From positions 18,627-82,626 of the forward strand of contig NZ_BMAY01000007.1 in NCBI RefSeq assembly GCF_018327645.1: a stretch of DNA of 64,000 nt. The letters are read 5' to 3'. This DNA is from Lactobacillus corticis. Lineage in GTDB: Bacteria; Bacillota; Bacilli; Lactobacillales; Lactobacillaceae. Shown here in pieces: positions 28,122-35,699 of the stretch; position 1 is the stretch's first letter, and the number at the start of each line of letters is the position of its first letter. The position numbers and the translations under genes were made by a program. Under the pieces are notes generated by a model that was not told where the DNA came from, made no database searches, and saw only the letters and a list, made by a program, of their open reading frames with translations.

Positions 28122-29894
28122 TTACTTGGTTAGGGCAACATTGTACCAATTTGGATAGCCATTGCCATTTGATTTTGAAGGACGCAATGAATAACCAGTA
28201 ATATTTTTGTTTATTGCTTTAATATCATAACTATTAGCAACTGGCACAACATATGCCTCTTTACTCATGTATTGTTGCCATTCATGGAAAGCCTTAACCC
28301 GATAATTTTGGTTAAATGATTTGGCTGAATCCATTTCCGCTAATAGTTTATCATTTTCCTTAGATGCAAAACGGCTGTAGTTAAACGGAGCTGTTCTGGC
28401 ATATAAATCGCTTTGCGATGGTTCACTAGAAAGCGACCAGGCACCAATAAACATGTCAACATTTGGATCATCATTTTGCAATTTGTCGTAGAAGGAATTG
28501 AACTCAATCAAGCGGCCTCCAGTTAAGACCACATGCAGACCCATTTTCTTCCATTGCTGAATGTAATTTTGGATGATTGGCTCTTGGGTAGAACTTCCAG
28601 TCATGGCAGCCAATTTAATGGTTAGCGGCTTACCATTTGGTTGAACGCGGTAAGTCCCCTTCTTCTTATAGCCAGCCTCATCTAAAAGCTGATTACCCTT
28701 CTTAATGTTATAGCTGTATCCCTTAACACTATCGTCAAAGTAAGCCCCATATTGTTTAGGAATCAAAGTTGGGATTCTAAATGAAAGCCCAGAATTATAG
28801 TGCTTGTAAACTTGGTTAACATTCATGCCGTACGCAATCGCTTGACGAAGAGCCCGATTGTTCATTTTTGCCTTAGGGTTCATGACGTTTTCGCCTTTTT
28901 TGGCATCCCACTTACCTACTTTAAAGCCCAAGTAGGAGTAAGCTAACGGAATATTGGCAATAAAGTTAACGTTTTTGGTGCCCTTAATCTGTGACCATTG
29001 CGAGTTAATCACACTGGCAACATCAAATTTGTTTGACTTGATTGATTGCGCCAGCGAGTTAGGCGAAATTACACTGGCAACAATTTTAGCAATTTTCGGT
29101 TGCCCCTTGTAATAGTAAGTATTTGGCACCCAGGTTGCCGATTGTCCCCGTACCAATTTTTCTAACTTATATGGTCCGAAGAATAATGGCTTTTTGCGAA
29201 TTTTATCACTTGATTGCAATTTTGCAAAAGGAACATCCTTTAAGTAGTGATATGGTGCGGCTGCTTCCCAAATGTAGCCATTCCCGGAGGTATTCATACC
29301 TGGTTTCATGGTCTTAAAATGTAAAACTGCAACGCGACCATTTTCACCATCTGGCATTTCAAAGCCAGAGATCGTCTTAGCTTTACCTGCCCGGTATTCT
29401 GCCAAGCCTTCTAAGTTTGCTAAGCTAGCAGAATAGCGCTGAGAATTAGTAGCCTTGTTGGCAATAATTTCATAAGCATATTCATAATCTTTAGCAGTAA
29501 CCTGCTTGCCATCTGACCACTTGACGCCCTTCTTGATGGTTACAGTAGCAGTTTTGGCCTTTTGGTCAATCTTAATTGTCGCTGCTCCCTGATCGGTGAA
29601 ACGATAGTGGTCATCTGTAGCAAAAAGGGATTCGTCCCCATATTGCATGACTTCTGAGTCAGTCGCACCGGTTTGCAATTCATCATTGAAAATTCCAGTA
29701 AACGGCGTATCGGTGACCACGGCAACCTTCACAGTACCGCCCTTTTTAGCCTTTTTTTGGGGTACCGTAGAACTAAAACGAGCAACTGTTTTAGTTTCAT
29801 CCCGATCGCTAGTTTGGGAATTGCCACAGGCAGACAATAAAAGTGCTGTCGCTGAAAGCGCAAAGACACTTCCCAGCACATGTCCTTTCTTCAT
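28122..29894 (-). CDS. oppA: Oligopeptide ABC transporter substrate-binding lipoprotein, paralogue 1
   Basis: Extracellular peptide-binding protein (SBP family 5), 590 residues, captured peptides being handed to OppBCDF. Start at 29894 (MKKGHVLGS) has GGAGG 5 bases upstream. The signal peptide ends at the lipobox LLSACGN, with the lipid-modified Cys near residue 23. The body contains the family segments TPFTGIFNDEL, GVKWSDGKQVTAKDYEYAYE and LFFGPYKLEKLVRGQSATW. It is the most divergent of three tandem copies. It has its own promoter and terminator and shares a leader motif with its neighbours. Confidence 0.93.
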   Translation of the reverse strand: MKKGHVLGSVFALSATALLLSACGNSQTSDRDETKTVARFSSTVPQKKAKKGGTVKVAVVTDTPFTGIFNDELQTGATDSEVMQYGDESLFATDDHYRFTDQGAATIKIDQKAKTATVTIKKGVKWSDGKQVTAKDYEYAYEIIANKATNSQRYSASLANLEGLAEYRAGKAKTISGFEMPDGENGRVAVLHFKTMKPGMNTSGNGYIWEAAAPYHYLKDVPFAKLQSSDKIRKKPLFFGPYKLEKLVRGQSATWVPNTYYYKGQPKIAKIVASVISPNSLAQSIKSNKFDVASVINSQWSQIKGTKNVNFIANIPLAYSYLGFKVGKWDAKKGENVMNPKAKMNNRALRQAIAYGMNVNQVYKHYNSGLSFRIPTLIPKQYGAYFDDSVKGYSYNIKKGNQLLDEAGYKKKGTYRVQPNGKPLTIKLAAMTGSSTQEPIIQNYIQQWKKMGLHVVLTGGRLIEFNSFYDKLQNDDPNVDMFIGAWSLSSEPSQSDLYARTAPFNYSRFASKENDKLLAEMDSAKSFNQNYRVKAFHEWQQYMSKEAYVVPVANSYDIKAINKNITGYSLRPSKSNGNGYPNWYNVALTK

Positions 29895-29940
29895 AAGAAC
29901 CTCCAATATCATACACAAATATTGGAACAAGTTGATGCAA
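29895..29940 (-). promoter_or_regulatory. oppA1 leader with conserved box and possible ribosome-site hairpin
   Basis: The transcript contains CATCAACTTG (29937-29928), then TCCAATAT and, before the start, ATATTGGA which overlaps the GGAGG site. The two arms can pair, so the ribosome site may be masked. The same box recurs before oppA2 and oppA3. Confidence 0.5.
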
Positions 29941-29943
29941 ACC

Positions 29944-29972
29944 ATCATATCATTAAATTTATGCGCTTTCAA
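29944..29972 (-). promoter_or_regulatory. Promoter of oppA1
   Basis: TTGAAA, 17-base spacer, TATGAT on the minus strand. The -35 overlaps TGAAAGCG, the left half of a possible CcpA (cre) site. Confidence 0.65.
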
Positions 29973-29976
29973 ACAC

Positions 29977-30012
29977 ACAAAAAACAGGCATCCAACTGAT
30001 GCCTGTTTTTCA
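29977..30012 (-). terminator. Terminator after oppA2
   Basis: AAAACAGGCATC/GATGCCTGTTTT-type stem with about 5-base loop and a T run, directly after the oppA2 stop. Confidence 0.9.
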
Positions 30013-30019
30013 TTAATAT

Positions 30020-31783
30020 TTACTTAGTAAATCCAACTTTTGCCCATAAGCCAACACTTGCTGAAGGTTTCAATGAGTAGTTTGCCAATTTGCTGTTAAC
30101 GGCGTTAATTGAGTATGAATTGTAAAGCGGAACAACATATGCTTCATCATTCATGTATTGTTGCCATTCATGGAACTTCTTAGTACGGTAAGATTCGTTG
30201 AAGGCCTTTTCAGAATCAATGTCGCTCAATAATTGGTTATTCTTCTTGGTTACAAAACGACTGTAGTTAAATGGTGCTTTTTCATTGTACAGGTCGTTTG
30301 GTGAGGCTTCACTTGACAAGCTCCAAGCTGCAATAAACATATCTACGTTAGCGTCATCATTTTGTACTTTATCGTAGAATGAGTTGAATTCAATTAAGCG
30401 ACCGCTAGTCAAAACAACATGCAAACCGATCTTCTTCCATTGTTGGATGTAGTTTTGGATAATTGGTTCTTGGGTTGATGAACCACTCATGGCTGCCAAG
30501 TGAATAGTCAATGGCTTGCCGTTTGGCTGAACTCTCCACTTGCCCTTCTTCTTGTAGCCAGCCTTGTCCAAGATCTTTTCAGCTTTCTTTAAGTTGTAGT
30601 TGTAGCCCTTGGCACTGCTGTCGTAGTATTTACCAAATTGTTGTGGAATCAAAGTCTTGATGTGGAATGACAAGCCGGAAGTGTAGTGCTTTTCTACTTC
30701 ATCAACATTCATTGCATAAGCGATTGCTTGACGCAAAGACTTGTTGTTCATCTTAGCATTCTGGTTCATCACGTTCTTGCCAGACTTAGCATTCCATTTA
30801 CCAACCTTAAAGGCTAAGTAAGAGTATGAAAGTGGAATGTTGGCAACAAAATTAACCTTCTTGGTATTCTTTACTTGACTCCATTGTGAATTTACTACAG
30901 CGGCAATGTCATACTTGTGTGATTTGATTGCTTGTGAAGCTGAGTTTGGTGAAATAACTGAAGCTGTAATCTTGGAAAGCTTTGGCGTACCTTTCCAGTA
31001 ATACTTGTTTGGTACCCAAGTAGCTGATTGACCACGAACCAGCTTTTGCAGCTTGTAAGGGCCGTAAAACAGCGGGTTCTTCCGAACTTTATCGCTGGAT
31101 TGCAATTTAGAGAATGGAACATCCTTTAAGTAGTGGTAAGGAGCGGCATATTCCCAGAAGTAGCCGTTACCAGAGAACTTCATCCCTGGCTTCATTTCCT
31201 TAAAACTAATTACGACCTTGCGGCCATTCTCACCATCAGGCATCTTGATCCCAGAAATCGAGCTAGCTTTGCCAGAGTGGTAAGCTTCCATCCCTACAAT
31301 ATCTTGTAAGGACTCAGTGTAACGGTCTGAAGTACTGTTCTTATTAGCAATGATCTCATAAGCGTATTCTACGTCTTTAGCAGTCACTTGCTTGCCATCA
31401 GACCACTTAACGCCCTTTTTAACTTCAATTGTGATGGTCTTGGCCTTGCGATCAAGCTTAAAGGTAGCTGCACCTTTGTTATTAATCTTGTAATTGTCAT
31501 CAGTTGCAAATAACCCTTCTGACCCATATTGCATGACTTCTGAGTCAGTAGCTGAATCTGACAATTCTTCATTAAAAATTCCAGTAAATGGAGTATCAGT
31601 TTCAACAGCAACAGATAAGTTTCCACCCTTCTTAACTGAAGCTGTCTTGGTATGATCAGAGAACTTCTTGGCTTCCTTAGCAGCACTGTTGTTATTGCTG
31701 TTTGAAGAATTACCACACGCTGCCAAAGTCAAGGCTGCGGCAGTCAAAACGCCAACAGATCCAAGTGATTTAATTACCTTCAT
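30020..31783 (-). CDS. oppA: Oligopeptide ABC transporter substrate-binding lipoprotein, paralogue 2
   Basis: 587 residues. Signal peptide MKVIKSLGSVGVLTAAALTL with lipobox LAACGNSS, so it is a lipoprotein anchored outside the membrane. SBP family 5 features as in paralogue 1, including TPFTGIFNEEL and GVKWSDGKQVTAKDVEYAYE. It is very close to paralogue 3 over the whole length and shares a 148-bp identical DNA tract with it. Own promoter, leader box and terminator. Confidence 0.94.
   Translation of the reverse strand: MKVIKSLGSVGVLTAAALTLAACGNSSNSNNNSAAKEAKKFSDHTKTASVKKGGNLSVAVETDTPFTGIFNEELSDSATDSEVMQYGSEGLFATDDNYKINNKGAATFKLDRKAKTITIEVKKGVKWSDGKQVTAKDVEYAYEIIANKNSTSDRYTESLQDIVGMEAYHSGKASSISGIKMPDGENGRKVVISFKEMKPGMKFSGNGYFWEYAAPYHYLKDVPFSKLQSSDKVRKNPLFYGPYKLQKLVRGQSATWVPNKYYWKGTPKLSKITASVISPNSASQAIKSHKYDIAAVVNSQWSQVKNTKKVNFVANIPLSYSYLAFKVGKWNAKSGKNVMNQNAKMNNKSLRQAIAYAMNVDEVEKHYTSGLSFHIKTLIPQQFGKYYDSSAKGYNYNLKKAEKILDKAGYKKKGKWRVQPNGKPLTIHLAAMSGSSTQEPIIQNYIQQWKKIGLHVVLTSGRLIEFNSFYDKVQNDDANVDMFIAAWSLSSEASPNDLYNEKAPFNYSRFVTKKNNQLLSDIDSEKAFNESYRTKKFHEWQQYMNDEAYVVPLYNSYSINAVNSKLANYSLKPSASVGLWAKVGFTK
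31024..31171 (-). repeat. 148-bp tract identical to one in oppA3 (copy 1)
   Basis: Bases 31024-31171 are identical to 33270-33417, including all third codon positions, while flanking coding sequence differs at many silent sites. This suggests recent gene conversion between oppA2 and oppA3. Confidence 0.85.
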
Positions 31784-31830
31784 GATTTCTTCCTTCCATC
31801 ATTCTGGAGCAAGTTGATGATTAAATACTA
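31784..31830 (-). promoter_or_regulatory. oppA2 leader with conserved box
   Basis: Contains ATCATCAACTTG (box 31819-31810), then TCCA and TGGA arms just ahead of the GGAAGGAAG ribosome site. Same arrangement as in oppA3. Confidence 0.5.
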
Positions 31831-31853
31831 TCAACTCTTTGAAAATAATGCAA
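31825..31853 (-). promoter_or_regulatory. Promoter of oppA2
   Basis: TTGCAT, 17-base spacer, TAGTAT on the minus strand. The -10 and following TTTAATCATCAACTTG are shared with oppA3. Confidence 0.65.
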
Positions 31854-32173
31854 GCAATTGCATTAATAAATTTAAGTAATTGGTCATTTATTCACTAAAA
31901 GGTCTGAATATGATCACATTTTCATTGATAATAAATCGGAATAAGCTGCGCCACCATGCTACACTATTGCTTTATATAACTAAAGCTTGAATTTAATTTC
32001 ACGCTGAATTATTCTAATAAAATATGTGATTTGTTATCTAATTTGCCATGGTTCTGTACTATTAAAAGACCATTTTATTAAATCTTGTAATAACTGACCA
32101 AGTCATAATAATATAAGGCTGGTACAATACTTAAATATTTTAACGAATTGGAAGTCTTATTTTTAAATTGCTT
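31854..32173. other. AT-rich non-coding region between oppA3 terminator and oppA2 promoter
   Basis: About 320 bases with no supported gene. It is markedly AT-rich. On the plus strand TGGTACAAT (32120-32128) resembles an extended -10 and would read toward the symmetric hairpin at 32174-32210, so a short plus-strand RNA is possible but unproven. Confidence 0.5.
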
Positions 32174-32210
32174 AAAAAAGACAGACACGCAATTGCGTGC
32201 CTGTCTTTTT
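32174..32210. terminator. Terminator after oppA3
   Basis: AAAGACAGGCACGC/GCGTGTCTGTCTTT, 14 bp with one G-U pair, flanked by T runs on both strands. It lies about 56 bases after the oppA3 stop on the minus strand. Confidence 0.9.
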
Positions 32211-32265
32211 GCTAATGGATTGTTTGTTAATATTTTGGATGTATTTTGAGGATTTTTTGGATTTT

Positions 32266-34029
32266 TTATTTGGTGTAGCCCACTCTTGCCCAAAGGCCAG
32301 TGCTTGCTGAAGGCTTCAATGAGTAGTTTGCAATCTTGCTGTTTACAGCTGTAATTGAGTATGCGTTAACTGTTGGAACAACGTAAGCTTCATCAAACAT
32401 GTATTTTTGCCATTCCTTAAATTTCTTTACCCGATATGAAGTATTGAATGCCTTAGTACTATCAATGTCCTTCAACAATTGGCTGTTCTTCTTAGTTACG
32501 AACCGAGTAAAGTTGTATGGCGCTTTTTCGTTGTACAAGTCATTTGGTGAAGGTTCGCTTGACAAACTCCAACCAGCCATAAACATGTCAACATTGGCAT
32601 CGTCATTTTCAACCTTGTCATAGAATGAGTTAAATTCAATCAATCTACCCGTAGTCAAAACCACATGCAAACCAATCTTCTTCCATTGTTGGATGTAGTT
32701 TTGGATAATTGGTTCTTGGGTTGATGAACCACTCATGGCGGCTAAATGTATAGTCAATGGCTTGCCGTTTGGCTGAACTCTCCACTTGCCCTTCTTCTTG
32801 TAGCCAGCCTTATCTAAAAGCTTTTCGGCCTTCTTCAAGTTATAGTTGTAGCCCTTGATATTGCTGTTGTAGTATTTACCAAATTGTTCTGGAATCAGGG
32901 TGTTAACCCGGAAAGTCAAACCTGAAGTGTAGTGTTTTTCCACTTCATCGATATTCATGGCATAAGCAATTGCCTGACGCAAGGACTTGTTGTTCATCTT
33001 GGCATTCTTATTCATGACGTTCTTGCCAGCCTTAGAATCCCACTTACCAACTTTAAATCCTAAGTAAGAATATGAAAGCGGGATATTAGCAATGAACTTA
33101 ACATTCTTGGTGTTCTTAACTTGTTTCCATTGCGAGTTTACAACATCGATAACATCAAATTTATGAGATTTGATTGCTTGTGAAGCTGAGTTTGGCGACA
33201 CAACCGAAGCCGTAATCTTTGAAAGCTTTGGCGTACCCTTCCAGTAGTACTTGTTAGGTACCCAAGTAACTGATTGACCACGAACCAGCTTTTGCAGCTT
33301 GTAAGGGCCGTAAAACAGCGGGTTCTTCCGAACTTTATCGCTGGATTGCAATTTAGAGAATGGAACATCCTTTAAGTAGTGGTAAGGAGCGGCATATTCC
33401 CAGAAGTAGCCGTTACCTGATTGCAGCATCCCTGGCCGCATTTCCTTAAAGTGGATTACCACTTTCCGCCCATTTTCGCCATCTGGCATCTTGATCCCGG
33501 AAATTGTCTTTGACTTGCCAGAGTGATACTCAGACAAGCCAACAATATCTTGCAAAGAATCAGTGTATCTAGAAGTTTTAGTGTTCTTGTTGGCAATGAT
33601 TTCGTAAGCATATTCAACGTCTTTGGCTGTTACTTGCTTGCCGTCTGACCACTTAACGCCCTTCTTAACTTCAATTGTGATGGTCTTGGCCTTACGGTCA
33701 AGCTTGAAGGTAGCAGCCCCTTTATTGTTAATCTTGTAATTATCATCAGTTGCAAAAAGTGATTCTGAACCGTATTGATAAACACTAGAGTCAATAGCTG
33801 AATCTGACAATTCTTCGTTAAAAATTCCTGTAAAAGGAGTGTCAGTTTCGATCGCTACTGTTAAAGTGCCACCTTTTTTAACAGAAGCAGTCTTGGTATG
33901 ATCTGAGAACTTCTTGGCTTCTTTTGCGCCACTGTCGTTATTACTTGATGAGGAGTTGCCACAAGCAGCTAAAGTTAATGCTGCTGCGGTAAGGACTCCA
34001 ACAGATCCTAAAGCTTTAAATACCTTCAT
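32266..34029 (-). CDS. oppA: Oligopeptide ABC transporter substrate-binding lipoprotein, paralogue 3
   Basis: 587 residues from the ATG at 34029, which has GGAGGA upstream; the longer open frame extends into the promoter and is rejected. Signal peptide MKVFKALGSVGVLTAAALTL and lipobox LAACGNSSSS. SBP family 5 as above. Nearly the twin of paralogue 2, with differences clustered in mid-protein segments (for example residues around 190 and 270-290), which may alter peptide preference. Own promoter and terminator. Confidence 0.94.
   Translation of the reverse strand: MKVFKALGSVGVLTAAALTLAACGNSSSSNNDSGAKEAKKFSDHTKTASVKKGGTLTVAIETDTPFTGIFNEELSDSAIDSSVYQYGSESLFATDDNYKINNKGAATFKLDRKAKTITIEVKKGVKWSDGKQVTAKDVEYAYEIIANKNTKTSRYTDSLQDIVGLSEYHSGKSKTISGIKMPDGENGRKVVIHFKEMRPGMLQSGNGYFWEYAAPYHYLKDVPFSKLQSSDKVRKNPLFYGPYKLQKLVRGQSVTWVPNKYYWKGTPKLSKITASVVSPNSASQAIKSHKFDVIDVVNSQWKQVKNTKNVKFIANIPLSYSYLGFKVGKWDSKAGKNVMNKNAKMNNKSLRQAIAYAMNIDEVEKHYTSGLTFRVNTLIPEQFGKYYNSNIKGYNYNLKKAEKLLDKAGYKKKGKWRVQPNGKPLTIHLAAMSGSSTQEPIIQNYIQQWKKIGLHVVLTTGRLIEFNSFYDKVENDDANVDMFMAGWSLSSEPSPNDLYNEKAPYNFTRFVTKKNSQLLKDIDSTKAFNTSYRVKKFKEWQKYMFDEAYVVPTVNAYSITAVNSKIANYSLKPSASTGLWARVGYTK
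33270..33417 (-). repeat. 148-bp tract identical to one in oppA2 (copy 2)
   Basis: Identical to 31024-31171; see that entry. It encodes the segment from about GYFWEYAAPYHYLK to KLVRGQS. Confidence 0.85.
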
Positions 34030-34070
34030 AATTTTCTTCCTCCATTGGTTTGGATCAAGTTGATGATTAA
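34030..34070 (-). promoter_or_regulatory. oppA3 leader with conserved box
   Basis: ATCATCAACTTG (box 34065-34056), then GATCCA and TGGA arms; TGGAGGA contains the ribosome site, so pairing would mask it. Confidence 0.5.
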
Positions 34071-34099
34071 ATACTACCAGTAGAAACAAATTTTTGCAA
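34071..34099 (-). promoter_or_regulatory. Promoter of oppA3
   Basis: TTGCAA, 17-base spacer ending TGG, TAGTAT on the minus strand; an extended -10 promoter. Confidence 0.7.
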
Positions 34100-34383
34100 C
34101 ACTTTTTACTAATTATTTTCATATTTTGGAAATTTTGCTAATATAAAGTCTCACATTGAGCTTATTAACAAGAAAAAAGCTTGATGTTTCAAGCTTTTTC
34201 ACTGCAGAATCATTTTTTTGTTTTTATCATCTTTACTTGCTTAAACAGGGATCTTTATCATTATTTTGGAAAAATCATGACTTATCAAGACCTATCTGAT
34301 GCTGGTTAATGAATATTTGCTTGTCTCTTATGAAAGGCAAGTTTAATTATCTATTTCAAATTGCAACTAATCTCATTTATAAC
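34100..34383. other. Non-coding region between the PLP-enzyme gene and oppA3
   Basis: About 280 bases without a gene. A second hairpin terminator sits at 34172-34200. Between the two terminators (34200-34384) I see no ORF; a short minus-strand RNA ending at 34172 is conceivable, with a weak TTGATA/TAATGA pair as promoter. Confidence 0.4.
34172..34200. terminator. Symmetric hairpin terminator upstream of oppA3
   Basis: AAAAAGCTTGA/TCAAGCTTTTT, 11 bp, 4-base loop, with T runs on either strand. No gene ends directly at it. Confidence 0.75.
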
Positions 34384-34415
34384 TAAAAGAAAAAGCAGCC
34401 TAGGCTGCTTTTTCT
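34384..34415 (-). terminator. Terminator after the PLP-enzyme gene
   Basis: AGAAAAAGCAGCC/GGCTGCTTTTTCT, 13-bp perfect stem with a 2-base loop, beginning one base after the stop codon. Confidence 0.9.
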
Positions 34416-35684
34416 TTATTTATTTTGATAAAAGGTTTCATTTACTGCCTGGGTAATGGCAATCTTAGCATGGGCATAAGATAATCCGCCTTGAATGTAT
34501 AGGCGGTATGGTGGGCGCAAAGGGCCATCTGAAGATAATTCAATAGTGGACCCTTCCACAAAACTCCCAGAAGCCATCACGACTTCATCCTCATAACCAT
34601 CTTGATGGTAAGGAATCGGATCAACAAAAGAATTCATTGGTGAAAAGTGCTGAATAGCAGCACAGAACTTCACCATCGGATCAGGTTCGCCAAAATTAAC
34701 GGTTTGAACAATATCAGTTCTTGGTTCATCCCATTTTGGTGCTACATCCATGCCCATTTCTGCACAAAGAGCTGCAGCATAGACCATGCCTTTTTGCGCC
34801 TCTCCCGTGGTATGAGCTGCCATGAAGAAGCCTTGGTACATGTCTCTTAAATAGCCCCAGGTTGCTCCTTCGCCCTTGCCGGCACCTGGAACAGTCAGCC
34901 GTGAACCGGCACCTTCAATTAGGTCCTTGCGTCCAACTAGGTAAGCTCCGCTTTTAACTAATCCGGCACCAGCATTTTTATAAAGGGATCCTGCCATCAG
35001 ATCGGCGCCAAAGAACGTAGGTTCCTCAGTTTCTGAAAATTCACCATAACAGTTGTCAATAAAAATATTTACATCTGGGCGAACTCGCTTGACAAATGAA
35101 ATCATCTTGCGAATTTTGGCCACCGTGAAACTAGCCCGGACGGCATATCCTAGGGAGCGCTGGATGGCAACCACCTTGATTGAGGGATCTGCCAGATCAT
35201 TTTCAGCATGCTGATAATCAACCTCACCATTATCCAATAGCTCTGTAGTTTTAAATTTTATTCCATATTCACTCATATTACCGGGCTTATCACCAGCTAA
35301 ACCGATTACTTCCTGAATCGTATCGTAGGGAGTGCCAGTGAGGTAATACAAAGTGTCCCCGGGACGCAGCATGCTGAACAAAGCCGTTGAAATGGCGTGG
35401 GTGCCGGAGGCAAATTGCGGTCTAACTAAGGCATCATCAACCTTGAAATAATCGGCATAAATTGCCTCCAGCTTATCACGGCCGATATCATCATAACCAT
35501 AACCAGTTGAAGGAACTAGATCTTCCTCGCCAACGTGATGCTTTCTAAACAGGTTAAGAACCCGTTGTTGGTTATAGAGTACTTGTTCATCAATCTCTGC
35601 TAACCGCGGAGCAATCATTTTATCGACTTTAGCAACCTTTTCTTGCAGCTCTTCTGGCAATTCCGCTTTCCACGAATGTGACAT
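34416..35684 (-). CDS. PLP-dependent methionine gamma-lyase family protein (YnbB/aluminium-resistance family)
   Basis: A 422-residue fold-type I PLP enzyme. The PLP lysine is expected in GSLYKNAGAGL; the FIDNCYGEF strand holds the cofactor aspartate. The N-terminus HVGEEDLVPSTGYGYDD and FASGTHAISTALF are typical of the YnbB/aluminium-resistance family, whose true reaction is poorly known. It lies 15 bases after the ornithine decarboxylase gene, so the two are cotranscribed here. Family call is firm; substrate is not. Confidence 0.85.
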   Translation of the reverse strand: MSHSWKAELPEELQEKVAKVDKMIAPRLAEIDEQVLYNQQRVLNLFRKHHVGEEDLVPSTGYGYDDIGRDKLEAIYADYFKVDDALVRPQFASGTHAISTALFSMLRPGDTLYYLTGTPYDTIQEVIGLAGDKPGNMSEYGIKFKTTELLDNGEVDYQHAENDLADPSIKVVAIQRSLGYAVRASFTVAKIRKMISFVKRVRPDVNIFIDNCYGEFSETEEPTFFGADLMAGSLYKNAGAGLVKSGAYLVGRKDLIEGAGSRLTVPGAGKGEGATWGYLRDMYQGFFMAAHTTGEAQKGMVYAAALCAEMGMDVAPKWDEPRTDIVQTVNFGEPDPMVKFCAAIQHFSPMNSFVDPIPYHQDGYEDEVVMASGSFVEGSTIELSSDGPLRPPYRLYIQGGLSYAHAKIAITQAVNETFYQNK

Positions 35685-35699
35685 AATAAACTCCTATCT

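Noticed and set aside
29980..34200. Repeated sequence here considered as a CRISPR array or transposon
   Set aside because: The repeats are three full oppA paralogues with separate promoters and terminators; no short spaced repeats or transposase.
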